DNA from: Melioribacter sp051488685
Lineage (GTDB): Bacteria > Bacteroidota > Ignavibacteria > Ignavibacteriales > Melioribacteraceae
Assembly: GCF_051488685.1 (NCBI RefSeq)
Contig: NZ_JBPSEH010000008.1
Span: forward strand, 62,001 to 126,000
DNA length: 64,000 nucleotides
Reading direction: 5' to 3'
Shown here: positions 61,067-64,000 of the stretch, piece after piece
How the letters are laid out: each line of letters opens with the position of its first letter
Position numbering within the stretch: position 1 is the first letter of the stretch
Translations under genes and position numbers: made by a program
Notes under the pieces: generated by a model
The model's input: the letters and a program-made list of their open reading frames with translations, nothing else
Database searches by the model: none
Told to the model about the DNA's origin: nothing

Positions 61067-61890
61067 AATTAGTCAAATTATTGGTTCTCTCGCTAATATT
61101 AATTTCTGCTTGTACTTCCGAACAAAAAGAAGGAGGAGATGCTGCAACCTCATCCAGTAAAGAAAAAGAAATAAGAGAATACAATCTCGAAGTAGAAAAA
61201 GAAAGAACAAAAAACAGATTCCCGTGTGATACTATAGCGCTTGGTGAGTATATCATGGAAAATTATCCGCCCGGCACATATATACTTCAAAATGAACCAT
61301 CAACAATTTACGGTATACCAAAACCGGCAGTTATTTATTTTAAGGACGGCGGAAATTTTGTTCTGACTCTGATTGTCCGTTCCAAAGAATCAGAAAGATT
61401 TGTAGAGAGAAAAAACGTACAGGGATACGAATCAAGTTTCATTAACCTCGACAGTACAAAACTCGGTACAGCATTCTTTTATTTGACCTTATTCGAATGC
61501 ACCGACAACAACTTCGAAAAAATATGGGAAGCTGAAGTACCAATACACGGAGGCTTCAGTAAAATGTCGATTAAAACATGGCAGCCAAAAAATATTAAAT
61601 ATGTCGAGCTCTTTTATGAAGATGGGATAATTTCGGGACACAGAAAATATAATTTTTTCTTGATAGATGGCTGGCGCAAGCCACCACACTTGCTCGAAAC
61701 CTACGTGGGTATTGTTCACAAAAGAACCCTTGCCAATATTAATAACGATAAATACCCAGATTATTATGAATACAGATTTATTGAGGACTCGCTCAAAATT
61801 CGTGTTCTGGATTCGATACCTTTCTACTGGAACGAAAATAAACAACTTTACGTTACAAAAGTAAATCCGCGCTGGTTTCGCAAATATTGA
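61063..61890 (+). CDS. Lipoprotein of unknown function
   Basis: Predicted lipoprotein of 275 residues. The signal peptide ends in a good lipobox (LISAC, cysteine at residue 17), followed by a serine- and glutamate-rich linker. The body (about 50-275) is beta-rich with WKNI-like and aromatic strands; no domain was recognised. It is translationally coupled to the M20 peptidase by an ATGA overlap and lies 27 bases before the YgfZ-like gene. Confidence 0.75.
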   Translation: MKLVKLLVLSLILISACTSEQKEGGDAATSSSKEKEIREYNLEVEKERTKNRFPCDTIALGEYIMENYPPGTYILQNEPSTIYGIPKPAVIYFKDGGNFVLTLIVRSKESERFVERKNVQGYESSFINLDSTKLGTAFFYLTLFECTDNNFEKIWEAEVPIHGGFSKMSIKTWQPKNIKYVELFYEDGIISGHRKYNFFLIDGWRKPPHLLETYVGIVHKRTLANINNDKYPDYYEYRFIEDSLKIRVLDSIPFYWNENKQLYVTKVNPRWFRKY

Positions 61891-61917
61891 CTGAGTATTA
61901 AACAAAAATGGTTGTGT

Positions 61918-62913
61918 ATGTTTATTGGAACGAATAATCATTTAACAAAAAATATTAACGAAGAATATAAATTACTATACCATGGTGCAGGAGCCGTAAG
62001 CCTTGAGGAAAATATTACTAAGCTGGAAGGGAAAGAAACTCTGGATTTTTTACATAGAATTTCCACGAACAATCTTAAGGACTTAATCCCTGGCAAAAAA
62101 ATAAATACACTTTTCTTGAATGATAAGGGGAGATTCATTGATCGAACCGTGTTACTTTATATTACAGATTTCTTCTGGCTGATTGGACAGCATGATCCGG
62201 ACAAAAAGCTGTTGAACTGGATCAACAAGTATATTATTACTGAGGATATTAAAGCCGAAGACGTTACTTCTGAATATAAAATTATTACGGTTACTGGCGA
62301 GCAAAGTGCTTCGTATTTATCACTTATATTTGGACAAGAATTTCATTTAATCGATGATAACAATTTAATTATTACACAAACATCTGGATTCGATACAATA
62401 TTGTTCAGAAATGTTGAAAAAGGAAATACTTTATATAAGATTGTAATAAAATCAAATCAGTACAAACAATTTTGTGAATATCTCCTTGAAAATAAAAGTG
62501 CATTCGACTTCGGCTTTGTCAGCGAAGATGCATTTAAATATTATCGTATCTTACATGGTATAGTTGGTAAGAATGAAATAACAATGGATTTTAATCCGCA
62601 CGAAGTCGGACTAACTGGTGAAATTAGTTTTACAAAAGGGTGTTATATCGGTCAGGAAGTCATAGTCCGACTCGATACTTATGATAAAGTTCAAAGAAAG
62701 TTGGTCGGTATAAAAATCGAAGCGGAAATTCCTGATAAATCATACGAAGTTTACAATGCTGATGAATTAGCTGGAATTATTACAAGCGGCATCAATGTAG
62801 AAGGTAAATTTTATGGACTTGCAGTAATTAAGAAAAAATATTTAAACGACACTCCTCTTTATATCAAACACAAGGGAGAAGAATTTGAAATTGAGCTGAG
62901 GAAAATTGATTAA
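61918..62913 (+). CDS. ygfZ: YgfZ/GcvT-like folate-binding iron-sulfur cluster repair protein
   Basis: Protein of about 331 residues in the YgfZ (IBA57-like) family, which uses tetrahydrofolate in assembly or repair of certain Fe-S enzymes. The family signature KGCYIGQEVIVRL is present near residue 240, after GEISFTKGC. ATG 61918 is chosen; TTG at 61912 is in frame. It starts 27 bases after the lipoprotein gene and lies 3 bases before the adenosyltransferase gene. Confidence 0.85.
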   Translation: MFIGTNNHLTKNINEEYKLLYHGAGAVSLEENITKLEGKETLDFLHRISTNNLKDLIPGKKINTLFLNDKGRFIDRTVLLYITDFFWLIGQHDPDKKLLNWINKYIITEDIKAEDVTSEYKIITVTGEQSASYLSLIFGQEFHLIDDNNLIITQTSGFDTILFRNVEKGNTLYKIVIKSNQYKQFCEYLLENKSAFDFGFVSEDAFKYYRILHGIVGKNEITMDFNPHEVGLTGEISFTKGCYIGQEVIVRLDTYDKVQRKLVGIKIEAEIPDKSYEVYNADELAGIITSGINVEGKFYGLAVIKKKYLNDTPLYIKHKGEEFEIELRKID

Positions 62914-62916
62914 TCG

Positions 62917-63456
62917 ATGAAAATTTATACTAAAATCGGCGATAATGGTACAACATATTTACTCGGGGGTAAAAAAGTATTTAAAGACGATCTGAGATTA
63001 AATGCTTACGGAACAGTGGACGAGTTAAATTCTATTTTAGGATTAGCTATAACAGAAATTGAGAATTCGGAACTCATCGAAGTTTTACGCAGTATACAGG
63101 TCGAATTATTTGAGATGGGTACGGACTTGGCAACTCCTGCCGATTCAAATGTCAAAATAGATCGGTTCGAAATGGCAAGGTCTGAGCGCCTTGAAAGATT
63201 AATTGACAGTTTTGATGGTCGGCTACCTGTATTGAAAAATTTCATTTTGCCCGGTGGCAGTAAATCTGCAGCCTTGTTGCATTATGCCAGGACGGTTTGC
63301 AGAAGGGCTGAAAGAGAAGTTGCGGCATTAATGAAAACAGTTGAAATTGAGAATAATATTTTGGTATATTTGAATCGCCTTTCTGATTTGTTATTTGTAT
63401 TAGCTCGATATTGTAATCAAATTAACGATACCCCAGAAATTATCTGGAAAAAATAA
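62917..63456 (+). CDS. Cob(I)alamin adenosyltransferase, PduO type
   Basis: ATP:cob(I)alamin adenosyltransferase of 179 residues that makes adenosylcobalamin. The N-terminus has the ATP-binding KIYTKIGDNGTTYLLGG and YGTVDELNSILG, and later LPGGSKSAALLHYARTVCRRAEREV with the conserved Arg pairs, then LVYLNRLSDLLFVLARY. The gene ends only five bases before the tmRNA gene, and a possible promoter for that RNA lies inside it (63341-63372). Confidence 0.93.
   Translation: MKIYTKIGDNGTTYLLGGKKVFKDDLRLNAYGTVDELNSILGLAITEIENSELIEVLRSIQVELFEMGTDLATPADSNVKIDRFEMARSERLERLIDSFDGRLPVLKNFILPGGSKSAALLHYARTVCRRAEREVAALMKTVEIENNILVYLNRLSDLLFVLARYCNQINDTPEIIWKK
63341..63372 (+). promoter_or_regulatory. Possible internal promoter for tmRNA
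   Basis: TTG (63341-63343), 21 bases, then TATATTTG (63365-63372), a perfect TAnnTTTG. It lies inside the adenosyltransferase gene, about 90 bases before the tmRNA 5' end; processing by RNase P would trim the precursor. Confidence 0.35.
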
Positions 63457-63461
63457 TTTAT

Positions 63462-63817
63462 GGGGGTGATATTGGCTTCGACGGAGCTATAGGTTCTTTG
63501 AACTGCACACCGTGTTGCCGTAGACACGTAAAACGACGGTAAAAAAAATAAATGGCGAATATAATTACGCTTTAGCTGCCTAATTAAAAAAAGGTAGCCG
63601 TTCTTCAAATTCTCTCGTACCGGGATTTGAACGAACGACGCTTAGGTACGATAGCCGAGCTGAGTGTCCGTGCAGGCGAGGCGAATTTTTAACGGACTGG
63701 TTTTGGGCGGAATTGTCTGTTTTTCCAACCGAAACGAGACAAAACCTAAACAGACTATGTGTGTAGACGTTCACTGAAATGTAGCTTCGGACCGGGGTTC
63801 GACTCCCCGCACCTCCA
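63462..63817 (+). ncRNA. ssrA: tmRNA
   Basis: Transfer-messenger RNA that rescues stalled ribosomes and tags their products for degradation. The 5' acceptor strand GGGGGTG (63462-63468) is followed by TTGGCTTCGACGG, a tmRNA hallmark, and pairs with CACCTCC (63810-63816) at the 3' end after the T-arm GGACCGGGGTTCGACTCCCC. The discriminator is A63817; the next bases are CAA, so the CCA end is not encoded and must be added. The tag reading frame (63554-63583) is GGC GAA TAT AAT TAC GCT TTA GCT GCC TAA, giving GEYNYALAA with Gly resume codon, similar to Bacteroidetes tags. Confidence 0.96.
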
Positions 63818-63892
63818 CAATCCATTATTGTATTCCAAAACAAAATTCCTGCCTCAACGTCTAACAATCCAATAAATCAGGACGTATAATCG
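63818..63892 (+). other. Short spacer between tmRNA and yccF-like gene
   Basis: Seventy-five bases. No hairpin with T run was seen after the tmRNA, and no clear promoter. Confidence 0.5.
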
Positions 63893-64000
63893 ATGCGATT
63901 GCTCGAAAATCTTTTGTGGATTGTTATTGGAGGTGGAATTATTCTCTTTTTTGAATATTTCATTGCTGGTTTATTACTCTGTATAACAATTATAGGAATT
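63893..64000 (+). CDS. YccF-like inner-membrane protein, partial (runs off the window end)
   Basis: First 36 codons of a gene that continues past the window. The visible part, with LLWIVIGGG, then FFEYFIAGLLLC and ITIIGI, matches the start of the YccF (DUF307) family of small inner-membrane proteins, whose function is not well known. The ATG at 63893 gives the family start. Its length cannot be stated. Confidence 0.6.
   Translation, partial: MRLLENLLWIVIGGGIILFFEYFIAGLLLCITIIGI

Overview
The window looks like chromosomal core DNA from an AT-rich bacterium of the Bacteroidota/Chlorobiota (FCB) group, most likely an Ignavibacteria-type organism such as a Melioribacter or Ignavibacterium relative. 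The reasons are: a protein with a type IX secretion (T9SS) C-terminal domain next to a PorV/PorQ-family barrel; a GWxTD-family protein; an F-type ATPase operon that stops after the gamma gene (beta and epsilon must lie elsewhere, as in Chlorobi); a tmRNA whose tag reads GEYNYALAA, close to Bacteroidetes tags; and a recurring TTG-N19-21-TAnnTTTG promoter pattern. Unlike typical Bacteroidetes, many genes here have clear Shine-Dalgarno sequences. The lineage call is inference. No tRNA, rRNA, CRISPR array, insertion sequence or prophage was seen.

Layout. 1-12645: surface polysaccharide locus on the + strand (Wzz-like protein, three GT4 glycosyltransferases, Wzx flippase, Wzy polymerase, an L-2-hydroxyglutarate oxidase-like enzyme, a phosphoglycosyl transferase, a polyprenol-phosphate hexosyltransferase, and a GT2 enzyme fused to a degenerate phosphoglycosyl transferase). 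12648-22241: accA, a thioesterase, a degenerate A/C-rich repeat, a second flippase, dut, dnaE, an enoyl-ACP-reductase-like SDR, an acyl-CoA dehydrogenase and trxA. 22242-30004: a long leader followed by a TonB-dependent receptor, a large T9SS-type secreted protein and a PorV-like barrel. 30141-33405: GWxTD protein, LpxL-like acyltransferase and GT9 glycosyltransferase. 33443-39964: M23 peptidase, bactofilin and the ATP synthase operon. 40044-43714: ffh, rpsP, khpA, rimM, trmD, rplS. 43757-48863: an MqnA-like protein (+) converging on a leftward operon (adenosine deaminase, unknown protein, hutU, serA). 49043-50614: TPR protein and DUF3467 protein. 50719-57102: a four-gene envelope signalling operon (secreted protein, FecR-domain protein, outer-membrane barrel, CHASE2-adenylate cyclase). 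57107-59531: two LptF/LptG-type permeases (-). 59651-64000: M20 peptidase, lipoprotein, YgfZ-like protein, cobalamin adenosyltransferase, tmRNA and the start of a YccF-like gene.

The first region makes and exports a surface glycan: a priming transferase loads a sugar phosphate on the lipid carrier, glycosyltransferases extend it, Wzx flips it, and Wzy with Wzz polymerises it. The LpxL, GT9 and LptF/G proteins serve the lipid A/LPS side of the same envelope. The most unusual items are the FecR/outer-membrane barrel/CHASE2-cyclase operon, the GT2-degenerate-PGT fusion, and the repeated Bacteroidetes-like promoter pattern.
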